Notes: generated by a model from the letters alone, not told the origin. Shown: positions 1 to 8,422, numbered from the stretch's first letter. The stretch: DNA of 41,838 nt from an uncultured Prevotella sp. (GCA_900315695.1 ONAE01000029.1:1-41838), one strand, 5' to 3'. Made by a program: numbers and translations.

Positions 1-33
1 TTCATCCTGAGCCAGGATCAAACTCTTCATTGT
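1..33 (-). rRNA. rrs: 16S ribosomal RNA, 5' end (partial)
   Basis: Read on the minus strand, the first bases contain the universal 16S start AGAGTTTGATCCTGGCTCAG followed by GATGAA. Only the extreme 5' end is in the window; the rest lies beyond position 1. The mature 5' end is placed near 31-33 by alignment to the E. coli 5' sequence and is uncertain by a few bases. It is transcribed leftward from the promoter at 332-362. Confidence 0.97.
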
Positions 34-325
34 AAAAAATATCCTTGATATTTTTTACGAGACTCTCTCGCGACTCGGAAATGAAAGCAAGCTTTCATTT
101 CTCTCGCTGCTCGGAGCCTTGTAAATTTTATCATTAGTCTGTCTCAGAACGACTATCCAAGATTCTTTTCAGAAAGGTTGCTTGCGCGACCTTTCAAGAA
201 TTGAAACGGTTTGTTTCGTTTTACCCAAGAGCATTTCTGCTCTCGCTTCTTGTACTACTTCTGTCTATGTAAATCTTTCAAAGAACTCTTTCTTTTCTGC
301 CTTCGCAGGAGTGCTTCCTGTTAAG
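34..325 (-). other. rRNA operon leader with serial hairpins
   Basis: No gene is supported here. The stretch between the rRNA promoter and 16S is transcribed leader. It holds perfect inverted repeats at 32-58 (12-bp stem, 3-nt loop, abutting the 16S 5' end) and 78-101 (11-bp stem, 2-nt loop). Shorter ones lie at 172-195, 203-217 and 228-243. Similar CTCTCG...CTCGG sequences flank the second hairpin. Leader hairpins like these usually serve rRNA processing, transcription antitermination or folding; the exact role is inferred. Confidence 0.7.
275..287 (-). promoter_or_regulatory. boxA-like antitermination element in rRNA leader
   Basis: The minus strand reads AGTTCTTTGAAAG, close to the boxA core GTTCTTTGAAA of rRNA leaders, which binds NusB-S10 to make rRNA transcription resistant to termination. 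It lies about 45 nt after the promoter, where boxA is expected. The assignment rests on motif similarity and position. Confidence 0.65.
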
Positions 326-331
326 CGGGTG

Positions 332-362
332 CAAAGGTACGACTTTTTTCGGAACCGCCAAA
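332..362 (-). promoter_or_regulatory. rRNA operon promoter (Bacteroidota type)
   Basis: The plus strand shows CAAAGGTA at 332-339 and CAAA at 359-362. On the minus strand this is TTTG, 19 nt, TACCTTTG, an exact match to the Bacteroidota -33/-7 consensus. It points leftward into the 16S leader. Confidence 0.88.
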
Positions 363-488
363 ACTTTATGCATCTTTTTTTCAGTTTTAGCGGGATATTT
401 TTTCAGCTCTTGACAAAAGTCAAACCAAAAACCGCCGATCACCTTATTATATATTATATAGGCAGGGATGTTAATTTCTGATAAACGC

Positions 489-519
489 TTTGTTTTTCCA
501 ACATTTTACCGTACCTTTG
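489..519 (+). promoter_or_regulatory. Promoter of the tsaB operon
   Basis: TTTG at 489-492, a 19-nt spacer and TACCTTTG at 512-519 match the Bacteroidota consensus exactly. The tsaB ATG follows about 30 nt downstream. This promoter is also the reason for rejecting the upstream in-frame ATG at 490, which lies within it. Confidence 0.88.
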
Positions 520-549
520 CACCTTATTAAATATAAGAGACAATCAGAC

Positions 550-1239
550 ATGGCAACGATATTACATATAGAGACTAGCACGGACGTCTGTTCGGTAGCC
601 GTTTCGGAGGACGGACAGGTCATCTTCGACCAGGAAGACCACAGCGGTCCTAACCATGCGGAACGGCTGGGAACGATGGTTGATGAAGCTCTCTCGTTCA
701 CCGACAACCACGCTATTCCATTTGACGCCGTAGCTGTGAGTTGCGGTCCGGGTTCCTATACAGGACTCCGTATCGGCGTATCAATGGCAAAAGGTGTGTG
801 CTATGGACGGAACTTAAAACTGATTGCCGTTCCGACACTGGAACTGTTGAGCGTTCCTATCCTGCTTCGCGAGATCCCAGAGGAAGATGCACTGTTATGT
901 CCGATGCTCGACGCCAGAAGGATGGAAGTCTATGCCGGCATATACGACCGTGGTCTGAAGCCTATCAGACCCATCCAGGCCGATATCGTGGATGGAGACA
1001 CCTACAAAGCATATCTGGATGAGAGTCCCGTCTATTTCTTCGGCAACGGTGCCAAGAAATGTCAGGAAGCCATCCATCACCCGAACGCCCATTTCATAGA
1101 GGACATCGAGCCGCTGGCTAAATGGATGCAGCCACTGGCAGAGAAGCGATTCCTGAATGAGCAGTTTGAAGACGTGGCCTACTTCGTGCCTTTCTACCTG
1201 AAGGATTTCGTAGCCAAAATGCCTAAGAAACTTTTATAA
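550..1239 (+). CDS. tsaB: tRNA threonylcarbamoyladenosine biosynthesis protein TsaB
   Basis: The 229-residue protein is the ASKHA-fold partner of TsaD. TsaB, TsaD and TsaE transfer the threonylcarbamoyl group onto A37 of ANN-decoding tRNAs in the cytoplasm. The N-terminus ILHIETSTDVCSVAV, the HAERL motif and CGPGSYTGLRIGVSMAKG are characteristic of the family, and the length is typical. The start at 550 was chosen because the promoter's -7 box ends at 519; an upstream in-frame ATG would lie inside the promoter. It leads a run of closely spaced plus-strand genes. Like other TsaB proteins it is a scaffold rather than the catalytic subunit. Confidence 0.95.
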   Translation: MATILHIETSTDVCSVAVSEDGQVIFDQEDHSGPNHAERLGTMVDEALSFTDNHAIPFDAVAVSCGPGSYTGLRIGVSMAKGVCYGRNLKLIAVPTLELLSVPILLREIPEEDALLCPMLDARRMEVYAGIYDRGLKPIRPIQADIVDGDTYKAYLDESPVYFFGNGAKKCQEAIHHPNAHFIEDIEPLAKWMQPLAEKRFLNEQFEDVAYFVPFYLKDFVAKMPKKLL

Positions 1240-1242
1240 ATT

Positions 1243-1839
1243 ATGGATATTAAAGGATTAGATTACAACACGCAGCGTGAAAAGCTGATTATGCCTGAGT
1301 ATGGACGTGAGATCCAGAAGATGGTGGAGTATGCCTGTGAGCTTCCCACCAAGGAGGAACGTCTGCAATGCGCCAAAGCCATCATCCGACAGATGGAGAC
1401 GAAAAATCCCCAGCTCAAGGAGAATGCAGACTTCGAGCAGACCCTATGGGACCATCTATATCTGATGAGCCACAGAGAGTTGGAGATCGACTGGCCCTAC
1501 GACGTCTCAGAAGCAGACAAAATCCTCAGTAAGCCCAACCCCATCCAGCCCCCGAAGGAGGAACTCAGGCTGCGCCATTACGGCAAGTTGGTCTGCAAGC
1601 TCTTTGAGCAGCTCAAGACAATGCCTGCCGGTGAGGAAAGAGACGCACTGACATACTACACAGCCAACCAGATGAAGCGTGACCTGGTAACCTGGGGACA
1701 CGGTTCGATGGACGATGAGAAGGTGGCTGATGATCTGGCACATTACACCGACGGTGTCATCCAGTTGGACTTGAATGATTTTAAGTTTAACAAGGTTGTG
1801 AGTACAGACGACAACAAGAAGAATAAAAAGAAAAAATAA
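1243..1839 (+). CDS. DUF4290 family protein
   Basis: This 198-residue soluble protein matches my memory of DUF4290, a family found almost only in Bacteroidota and without an assigned function. It begins MDIKGLDYNTQREKLIMPEY and is rich in charged helices; there is no signal peptide or membrane segment. The C-terminus is a lysine-rich tail (NKKNKKKK) that could bind nucleic acid, though this is only an inference from charge. It starts 3 nt after the tsaB stop and ends 6 nt before murA, so it is co-transcribed with both. Its conserved place beside murA and tsaB suggests a housekeeping role. Confidence 0.85.
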   Translation: MDIKGLDYNTQREKLIMPEYGREIQKMVEYACELPTKEERLQCAKAIIRQMETKNPQLKENADFEQTLWDHLYLMSHRELEIDWPYDVSEADKILSKPNPIQPPKEELRLRHYGKLVCKLFEQLKTMPAGEERDALTYYTANQMKRDLVTWGHGSMDDEKVADDLAHYTDGVIQLDLNDFKFNKVVSTDDNKKNKKKK

Positions 1840-1845
1840 CCAAGG

Positions 1846-3150
1846 ATGGCATCATTCATTATCGAGGGCGGACATCTGCTAAAAGGCTCCATCACCCCGC
1901 AGGGCGCGAAAAACGAGGCACTGCAGGTAATTTGTGCAACCCTGTTGACCCATGAGGCAGTGACGATTCAAAACATCCCTGACATCCGGGACGTGAATAA
2001 CCTCATTCAGTTGCTGTGCGACATCGGTGTAAAAGTGTCACGTGGCAATGCCGGCACCTACACCTTCCAGGCTGACTGTCTGAATCTGGATTATCTGGAA
2101 AGCGACGAATTTGTGATGAAATGCGCCGAGCTGCGTGGCAGTGTGATGATGATCGGTCCGTTGCTGGCCCGTATGGGTAGGGCTGTGATCGCCAAACCTG
2201 GTGGTGACAAGATTGGGCGCCGCAGACTAGATACCCACTTCCTCGGTTTCGAGAAGTTGGGTGCCAAGTTCAACCGTATCGAGGGGCGTGATGTCTATGA
2301 GATCGCAGCCCAGAAGTTGAAGGGAAACTATATGTTGCTCGACGAGGCCTCGGTGACTGGTACGGCCAATATTATCATGGCAGCCGTCTTTGCCAAGGGT
2401 ACCACTACCATCTATAACGCTGCCTGTGAACCCTACCTCCAGCAGTTGTGTAAGATGCTGAACCATATGGGGGCCAACATCAGCGGTATCGGTTCTAACC
2501 TCCTCACAATTGTCGGCGTGAACAAATTACATGGTGCAGAGCATCGTATCCTGCCGGATATGATCGAGGTCGGTTCCTTCATCGGTATGGCTGCCATGTG
2601 TGGTGATGGCATCCGCATTAAGGAGGTGTCATTGAAGGATCTCGGCATCATCCCTGATGCTTTCAGGAAATTAGGTGTCAAGATCAAGGTGGAAGGTGAC
2701 GACCTGGTGATTCCCCACCAGAAACATTATGAGATACAATCGTTTATCGACGGGACTATCATGACACTGGCCGACGCCCCCTGGCCCGGACTGACACCCG
2801 ACCTGTTGTCTGTGCTCATCGTGGTGGCCACACAAGCCAGAGGCAGTGTGCTGTTCCATCAGAAGATGTTTGAGAGCCGCTTGTTCTTTGTCGATAAGCT
2901 TATTGACATGGGCGCACAGATTATCCTATGTGATCCGCACAGAGCCGTCGTTGTTGGACACGACCGTAAGATTACACTGCACGGTGGCAGGATGACCAGT
3001 CCTGATATCCGTGCTGGTATCGCCCTGCTGATTGCCGCCATGAGTGCCACAGGCACCAGTCGCATCGATAACATCGAGCAGATAGACAGAGGTTATGAGC
3101 ATATCGAGGACCGCCTGAATGCGCTCGGGGCAAAAATCACAAGAGGATGA
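1846..3150 (+). CDS. murA: UDP-N-acetylglucosamine 1-carboxyvinyltransferase MurA, Cys-to-Asp active site
   Basis: MurA transfers enolpyruvate from PEP to UDP-GlcNAc, the first committed step of peptidoglycan synthesis in the cytoplasm. The 434-residue protein shows the two-domain EPSP-synthase-like fold, with the substrate-binding KNE motif at about residue 22. The active-site loop reads PGGDKIGRRR. Residue 121 (bases 2206-2208) is aspartate where E. coli has Cys115 in PGGCTIGARP. The Asp form is known in naturally fosfomycin-resistant MurA enzymes, for example those of mycobacteria and chlamydiae. The gene overlaps rimM by 4 nt (ATGA), suggesting translational coupling. Confidence 0.96.
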   Translation: MASFIIEGGHLLKGSITPQGAKNEALQVICATLLTHEAVTIQNIPDIRDVNNLIQLLCDIGVKVSRGNAGTYTFQADCLNLDYLESDEFVMKCAELRGSVMMIGPLLARMGRAVIAKPGGDKIGRRRLDTHFLGFEKLGAKFNRIEGRDVYEIAAQKLKGNYMLLDEASVTGTANIIMAAVFAKGTTTIYNAACEPYLQQLCKMLNHMGANISGIGSNLLTIVGVNKLHGAEHRILPDMIEVGSFIGMAAMCGDGIRIKEVSLKDLGIIPDAFRKLGVKIKVEGDDLVIPHQKHYEIQSFIDGTIMTLADAPWPGLTPDLLSVLIVVATQARGSVLFHQKMFESRLFFVDKLIDMGAQIILCDPHRAVVVGHDRKITLHGGRMTSPDIRAGIALLIAAMSATGTSRIDNIEQIDRGYEHIEDRLNALGAKITRG

Positions 3151-3656
3151 TCAGACGAGAAGAGGTCTATAAGATTGGACGATTGGGTAAGACGCACGGC
3201 GTGAGGGGAGAGATATCTTTCCTACTTGACGACGATGTGTTTGACCGCACCGATGCCGACCACCTCATCCTGGATATCGACGGTATCCTGGTGCCTTTCT
3301 TTATTGAGGAGTACCGTTTCAAAACCGACAGTAATGCCTTGATGAAGTTCGACGGCATCGACACCCAGGAGCGTGCAAGAGAGTTGACGGGATGCGATGT
3401 ATATTTCCCCCGTTCACAAGCTGACGAAGACGAGACTAGCGTCTACTGGGCAGAACTCGTGGGCTACAGCCTCATCGACAGCAACAGCGGGAAGACCATC
3501 GGAGAGATTGCCTCGATTGATGACACCACTATCAACATTCTGTTTGAACTGACCGATGGGAAACTGATTCCTGCTTCAGACGAGTTGATACAACATATTG
3601 ATACAAAACGACATCAAATAGAAATCAATTTGCCGGAAGGCATTTTAGAATTATGA
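3147..3656 (+). CDS. rimM: Ribosome maturation factor RimM
   Basis: RimM binds S19 and assists maturation of the 30S head domain. The 169-residue protein has the N-terminal RimM barrel (KIGRLGKTHGVRGEISF near residues 9-25) and a C-terminal PRC-barrel (residues ~95-165, including WAELVGYSLID). Length is normal for the family. It overlaps murA upstream and dxr downstream by 4 nt each, so three unrelated housekeeping functions are translationally linked. In many bacteria rimM sits with rpsP and trmD; here it does not. Confidence 0.95.
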   Translation: MIRREEVYKIGRLGKTHGVRGEISFLLDDDVFDRTDADHLILDIDGILVPFFIEEYRFKTDSNALMKFDGIDTQERARELTGCDVYFPRSQADEDETSVYWAELVGYSLIDSNSGKTIGEIASIDDTTINILFELTDGKLIPASDELIQHIDTKRHQIEINLPEGILEL

Positions 3657-4813
3657 AGAAAAAACAAATAGCCATACTCGGTTCCACCGGGTCTATTGGA
3701 ACACAAGCCCTCGAAGTGATTGAGGAGCATTCTGACTTGTATGAAGTCTATTGTCTGACAGCCAATAATAAGGTTCAGCTGCTGGCAGAGCAGGCCCACA
3801 AGTTCAAGCCCGCTGCCATCGTCATTGCCAACGAGCAGCATTATGACGAGCTGAAGTCACTCATGAGCGATCTGCCCGATATCAAGGTATATGCTGGTGC
3901 CAAGGCACTCGATGAGATTGTAGAGGCTGGTCCTATCGACATGGTACTCACTGCCATGGTCGGTTTTTCTGGTCTGAATCCAACGATCCATGCCATCAAG
4001 GCTGGTAAAACAATTTGTCTAGCCAACAAAGAGACACTCGTTGTGGCTGGTGAGCTGATCTTACAACTCGCCCAGCAGTATCATACCCCCATCCTACCTG
4101 TTGACAGTGAGCATTCTGCTATCTTCCAGAGTCTTGTCGGTGAAGATCAGAATCCCATTGAGAAGATCCTGCTGACAGCCTCAGGCGGTCCTTTCCGTCT
4201 GAAGTCGATGGAGGAGATTGCCCACGTGACCAAGGCGGATGCCTTGCGCCACCCGACATGGGACATGGGTGCGAAGATTACCATCGACTCAGCATCGATG
4301 ATGAACAAGGGTTTCGAGGTTATCGAGGCCAAATGGCTCTTTGGCGTCGAAGCCAACAAGATTCAAGTACTGGTTCACCCGCAGTCGATTGTCCATAGTG
4401 CCGTACAGTTCCAGGATGGTAGTGTGAAAGCCCAGTTGGGCGTACCCGATATGCGTCTGCCTATCCAATATGCGTTCTCATTCCCCCAGCGCCTGCATCT
4501 GAGCGGAGAGCGCCTCGACCTGTTTAAGGCGCAGCATTTGGAGTTTTTCGAGCCCGACTTAAACAAGTTCCGCTGCCTGGCCCTCGCTTTCGAGGCCATT
4601 AACAGAGGTGGTAATATGCCATGTATCGTAAACGCAGCCAATGAGATCGTGAACCGTGGCTTCCTGGAGGACAAGTGCGGTTTCCTGCAAATGGGTGACA
4701 TCATTGCAGAGACCATGCAACGTGCCACCTTCGACAAGAACCCCTCTTACGACACCTATATTGCCACCGATGCGGAAGCACGTCGTATCGCGAATGAGCT
4801 GATGAAAGGGTAA
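3653..4813 (+). CDS. dxr: 1-deoxy-D-xylulose 5-phosphate reductoisomerase
   Basis: Dxr converts DXP to 2-C-methyl-D-erythritol 4-phosphate with NADPH, the second step of the MEP isoprenoid pathway. The 386-residue protein has the NADPH-binding GSTGSIG near residue 9. It also has the metal/substrate motif DSEHSA, the flexible-loop region ASGGPFR, and the family block from HPTWDMGAKITIDSASMMNK, as well as NAANE near the C-terminus. The start overlaps the rimM stop. Products feed undecaprenyl phosphate synthesis, which fits with murA and the glycan genes farther right. Dxr is the usual target of fosmidomycin; the residues seen do not show any obvious change. Confidence 0.96.
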   Translation: MKKKQIAILGSTGSIGTQALEVIEEHSDLYEVYCLTANNKVQLLAEQAHKFKPAAIVIANEQHYDELKSLMSDLPDIKVYAGAKALDEIVEAGPIDMVLTAMVGFSGLNPTIHAIKAGKTICLANKETLVVAGELILQLAQQYHTPILPVDSEHSAIFQSLVGEDQNPIEKILLTASGGPFRLKSMEEIAHVTKADALRHPTWDMGAKITIDSASMMNKGFEVIEAKWLFGVEANKIQVLVHPQSIVHSAVQFQDGSVKAQLGVPDMRLPIQYAFSFPQRLHLSGERLDLFKAQHLEFFEPDLNKFRCLALAFEAINRGGNMPCIVNAANEIVNRGFLEDKCGFLQMGDIIAETMQRATFDKNPSYDTYIATDAEARRIANELMKG

Positions 4814-4861
4814 AGAGAGTAAAAGGGTAACAAGGTAACAAAGTAAAAAGGTAAAAAGATT
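4814..4861 (+). repeat. Purine-rich degenerate tandem tract before rseP
   Basis: The 48-nt gap between dxr and rseP consists almost wholly of degenerate units of the form AAGGTAAC / AAAGTAAA / AAGGTAAA, repeated about five times. No promoter is visible in it. It probably contributes the purine-rich ribosome-binding region of rseP. Confidence 0.75.
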
Positions 4862-6247
4862 ATGGATATTTTTTTGATACGTCTATTGCAGTTCATGCTG
4901 GCAATCGGACTATTGGTACTGCTCCATGAGGGCGGTCACTTCTTCTTCTCGAAACTATTCGGTGTGCGGGTCGATAAGTTCTACCTGTTCTTCGACCCGG
5001 GTATCGGCAAATGGGACGGCAGTCTCTTCAAATGGAAGCCCAAGAACAGCGACACCCAATATGGTGTCGGTTGGTTGCCTCTTGGCGGCTACTGTAAGAT
5101 TGCCGGTATGATCGATGAGAGTTTCGACACCGAACAGATGAAACAACCAGAACAGCCTTGGGAGTTCCGGGCCAAACCTGCCTGGCAGCGTCTGCTGATC
5201 ATGATCGGTGGTGTGCTGGTGAACTTCTTGCTGGCTCTATTCATCTACTCAATGATCCTTTTTTACTGGGGTGATACCTATATCCCCGTGAAGGACATGA
5301 CTTTAGGTATGAAATTCAATAGCGAGGCCAAGCAATACGGTTTCAAGGATGGTGATATCCTTGTAGGCACAGACCAGGGCACTTTCAAGGATTTCTCTGC
5401 AGACCTCTTCAGAGATCTCTCTGAGGCCAAACGTGTAGATATCATTCGCGACGGGAAGGCAATGAGTCTGCAGTTGCCAGGTGACATCAACCTGCTCGGC
5501 ATGCTGAAGGCAGAGCCTGCCTTCGTCAGTCCATTCATTCCTGCCGAGATCGATAGTGTGATGGATGCCTCACCTGCTGCCAAGATCGGTCTTCGGAAAG
5601 GAGATAAGATTATAGCATTGAACGGTAAGCCTATTGACTCCTATAACGAGTTCACCAACCAGATCGGCATCTTGAGCGACATCATGACAGGAGCCAAGAC
5701 GATGGCAGACAGTATGAAGCTGCGTACCGTCACAATGGTGATTGCCCGTGAGAACAAGACCGATACCCTGACCACAATGCTGACACCAGACTTGAAGGTA
5801 GGCTTCTACGTCAAGAGTCTGGCAGGTATCTACGAGCCCATTACCAAGGAATACGGTTTCTTTGAGAGTTTCCCTGCTGGTATCAAATATGGCTTTAACG
5901 TACTCGCCGGCTACGTGGGAGACATGAAGTACGTCTTCACCGCCGACGGAGCCAAGTCACTCGGAGGCTTCGGCGCCATAGGCAGTCTATTCCCCCCGAT
6001 TTGGGACTGGTATATGTTCTGGAAGATGACTGCTTTTCTTTCCATTATCCTGGCCTTCATGAACATCCTGCCCATCCCCGCCCTCGACGGTGGTCATGTG
6101 CTGTTCCTGTTCTATGAAATGATTACCCGTCGCAAGCCGTCAGAGACCTTTATGATCCGTGCCGAGTATGTAGGTTTCGGTATCCTAATCCTGTTGATGG
6201 TCGTGGCAAACCTGAACGACATCCTCCGTTGGCTCGGTTACATGTAA
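4862..6247 (+). CDS. rseP: Site-2 intramembrane zinc metalloprotease RseP
   Basis: RseP is a membrane-embedded zinc protease that cleaves anti-sigma factors and leftover signal peptides within the membrane. The 461-residue protein has the catalytic HEGGH at residues 22-26 in the first membrane helix. The third metal ligand is in the C-terminal NILPIPALDGGH. The middle contains a membrane segment (~115-140) and two PDZ-like regions, the second including ASPAAKIGLRKGDKIIALNG. The length and order match RIP-type S2P enzymes of Bacteroidota. Placement after dxr is common in many bacteria (dxr-rseP). The preceding gap holds a purine-rich repeat rather than a promoter, so it is probably read through from dxr. 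Confidence 0.95.
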   Translation: MDIFLIRLLQFMLAIGLLVLLHEGGHFFFSKLFGVRVDKFYLFFDPGIGKWDGSLFKWKPKNSDTQYGVGWLPLGGYCKIAGMIDESFDTEQMKQPEQPWEFRAKPAWQRLLIMIGGVLVNFLLALFIYSMILFYWGDTYIPVKDMTLGMKFNSEAKQYGFKDGDILVGTDQGTFKDFSADLFRDLSEAKRVDIIRDGKAMSLQLPGDINLLGMLKAEPAFVSPFIPAEIDSVMDASPAAKIGLRKGDKIIALNGKPIDSYNEFTNQIGILSDIMTGAKTMADSMKLRTVTMVIARENKTDTLTTMLTPDLKVGFYVKSLAGIYEPITKEYGFFESFPAGIKYGFNVLAGYVGDMKYVFTADGAKSLGGFGAIGSLFPPIWDWYMFWKMTAFLSIILAFMNILPIPALDGGHVLFLFYEMITRRKPSETFMIRAEYVGFGILILLMVVANLNDILRWLGYM

Positions 6248-6250
6248 TCT

Positions 6251-7162
6251 ATGGTAGTAGTGATGCTGACGTTGTTTGCCCTCGTAGTCGTTGGCTACGT
6301 GGCGGGCAAACTAGGCTATCTGGGTGGCGAATTCGATAGACAGTTGTCGCGACTGGTGATTAACATTACCTGTCCGGCACTGATTCTTTCGTCGGCGATG
6401 ACGGGCACATTACCCGATCGCCGTTTTATCCTGCCCCTGTTGCTTATCAGTGTCATAACCTATGCCCTCCTCACAGGAGTCGCCATTCTGTTACCCCGTT
6501 ATCTGACCCAAAAGAAGACAGATGAGGGATCCATCGGCTTTGCACTCATGTTTGGCAATGTCGGGTTCATGGGGTATCCTGTTGTTGCCTCTATCTTCGG
6601 TCATGAGGCCGTGTTCTATGCGGCAGTCCTCAATGTAGTGAACACTTTTGCTGTCTTTACGATTGGTACGGTTCTCATCACGGGGAAAAGTGATGTAGAA
6701 GGTAAGCACTTTCAGAAGAAGGTGCTCTATTCCACCCCGATGCTCGCCGCCTATCTGACGATGGCGATTGTGGCACTTGAGATCAGCAATATTCCCGAGG
6801 CCATCAGTCAACCCCTTACTATGTTGGGCGACATCACAGTTCCGGCAGCCCTCTTGATTATCGGTTCATCGATGTCGAACCTCCCACTACGTTCACTTCT
6901 AGGTAATAGCACTGTCTATGTCACGACGCTCTTCCGGTTGGTGCTCCTGCCTATTGGCATCCATTTCCTGATGGATACATTAGGCTTCTCACCATTGGTA
7001 GTTAACATCAATACGCTGGTGATTGCCATGCCTGTAGCTACCTATGGCACAATTCTCTGTCTACGCCATGAAAAAGACACCACGCTGATGACAGAGGTGA
7101 CCTTCATCACCACCCTTTTCTCGATGCTCACCATCCCCGCCCTGACTTTATTGTTTTTCTAA
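6251..7162 (+). CDS. AEC family (auxin efflux carrier-like) transporter
   Basis: This 303-residue protein is almost entirely hydrophobic, with about ten predicted membrane helices and a short central polar loop, the AEC/PIN-like layout. A helix break with GNVGFMGYPV near residue 97 and the C-terminal LVIAMPVATYG are typical of the family. Bacterial AEC proteins are thought to export or exchange organic acids; the substrate cannot be told from this sequence. The gene starts 3 nt after the rseP stop and its 3' end overlaps convergent comEC by 15 nt. A second ATG four codons in (6263) is an alternative start. Confidence 0.88.
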   Translation: MVVVMLTLFALVVVGYVAGKLGYLGGEFDRQLSRLVINITCPALILSSAMTGTLPDRRFILPLLLISVITYALLTGVAILLPRYLTQKKTDEGSIGFALMFGNVGFMGYPVVASIFGHEAVFYAAVLNVVNTFAVFTIGTVLITGKSDVEGKHFQKKVLYSTPMLAAYLTMAIVALEISNIPEAISQPLTMLGDITVPAALLIIGSSMSNLPLRSLLGNSTVYVTTLFRLVLLPIGIHFLMDTLGFSPLVVNINTLVIAMPVATYGTILCLRHEKDTTLMTEVTFITTLFSMLTIPALTLLFF

Positions 7163-8311
7163 GATGTGGAGCCTATCGACCAGCAGATATACCGCCGCGA
7201 TTACAACATAAACCATAGATACCTGCAACAGTGTTGGATGCAGTCCCTCGATGCTTGCCCCAGGAAGCGTAGCAATCCATGTTAGCAGGCGGTTGAGGGT
7301 ATCCACTATATATATTAATAGGTACGCGAGAGAGGGTATCAACAAAACCACCAACGAGAGATAAAGAATCAGCGTGGCAGCAGGGATCACCACCAGATTG
7401 GTTAATAGGAAGTAGTTGGAGAAACGTCCGAAATAATAGGCTATCAACGGGGCAACACCAATCTGAGCAGCACTGGAGACTGCCAGCATCGTCCAAAGCC
7501 ACTTAAAAGCCCGATGGTCAAGGAGAAAAGACTGAGACCACACCCCTTCAAACAACGGATAGAATAACAAGATAGACAGTACCGCCACAAACGACAGTTG
7601 GAATCCGATATCAAACAGCGATCTAGGATTTATCAGAAGCATGACAATAGCAGCAAAAGCCAGTGTATTCACTGACATCTTATCCCGATGACCGAGCGAG
7701 AGTAGCGCATAGACCGTAAGCATCAGCGCAGACCGGACCACACTGGCAGACATCCCCACTAAAAACACATACAACCAAACACATACGATGATCACTACCT
7801 GAGAAGTGACCTGCCATCGTCGGTGGCTGAGCAACAGGGACAGTAGCGTATATATGAGACTCAGGTGCAGTCCGCTGAGTGCCAGAATATGAGAGGCCCC
7901 CGTCACCGCATAGGTCTCCTTCAGGTCTTTTGTCAATTGTGACTTATCACCAAGAGCCATTGCCGCTACTACCGCATAGACACTGCCATCAACTCCATGA
8001 TCAGACAGGCGATCCAGTAGTTTGGAACGCTGCTCAAGGAAATAGGTCTTCGAACGGTCCAGTTTCGACACATGAGGCGTTTCCTGTTGTGCCCGTTGCA
8101 TCAACACAGCCCCTAACACCACAAAAGACAAGACGAGAACCGCAGACTGCAGTCGTTCATGCCGCCATAGGCAACCTGCTAGCAGGACGACACCTACCAA
8201 CAATGGGAAAAGCATGAATGAGGATATCACATACTTCTCCACAACGATCCCTGCCATCAAACCGATGGCAATCTTTACTAATGGGGCTGTTTCTGACAGA
8301 CTGTTTCTCAT
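7148..8311 (-). CDS. comEC: ComEC/Rec2-type DNA-uptake channel protein, short form
   Basis: ComEC forms the inner-membrane channel for single-stranded DNA in natural transformation. The 387-residue protein has many membrane helices and the family motif GASHILALSGLHLSLIY. The order TVYALLSLGHRDKMSVNTLAFAA, then LINPRSLFDIGFQLSF, is diagnostic. Full-length ComEC proteins are about 700 residues with a C-terminal metallo-beta-lactamase domain; this one ends right after the competence domain and lacks it. An in-frame ATG at 8368 is rejected because it precedes the -7 box at 8334-8341; the start at 8311 lies just after it. Function in DNA uptake is likely but unproven. Confidence 0.88.
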   Translation of the reverse strand: MRNSLSETAPLVKIAIGLMAGIVVEKYVISSFMLFPLLVGVVLLAGCLWRHERLQSAVLVLSFVVLGAVLMQRAQQETPHVSKLDRSKTYFLEQRSKLLDRLSDHGVDGSVYAVVAAMALGDKSQLTKDLKETYAVTGASHILALSGLHLSLIYTLLSLLLSHRRWQVTSQVVIIVCVWLYVFLVGMSASVVRSALMLTVYALLSLGHRDKMSVNTLAFAAIVMLLINPRSLFDIGFQLSFVAVLSILLFYPLFEGVWSQSFLLDHRAFKWLWTMLAVSSAAQIGVAPLIAYYFGRFSNYFLLTNLVVIPAATLILYLSLVVLLIPSLAYLLIYIVDTLNRLLTWIATLPGASIEGLHPTLLQVSMVYVVIAAVYLLVDRLHILEKQ

Positions 8312-8333
8312 ACGATTCTTGATTAACTGGTTG

Positions 8334-8341
8334 CAAAGATA
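8334..8341 (-). promoter_or_regulatory. -7 element for comEC
   Basis: The minus strand reads TATCTTTG, matching TAnnTTTG, about 23 nt before the comEC ATG at 8311. A near-match to the upstream box (TTCG for TTTG) lies about 19-20 nt farther upstream. It is divergent from the terC promoter. Confidence 0.75.
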
Positions 8342-8383
8342 CAACTTTCTGGTTAAAAAACGAAACATTAATCGGGTTTTTAT

Positions 8384-8414
8384 TTTGCATTTCGCTCGAT
8401 TTGCACTATCTTTG
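8384..8414 (+). promoter_or_regulatory. Promoter of terC
   Basis: TTTG at 8384-8387, a 19-nt spacer, and TATCTTTG at 8407-8414 match the consensus exactly. The ATG at 8423 is only 8 nt downstream of the -7 box, so the mRNA would have almost no 5' leader. Confidence 0.85.
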
Positions 8415-8422
8415 CAGACGAA

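Noticed and set aside
182-481. 99-codon open frame in the rRNA leader region
   Set aside because: It lies across the rRNA promoter, boxA and leader on the opposite strand and has no recognisable protein features.
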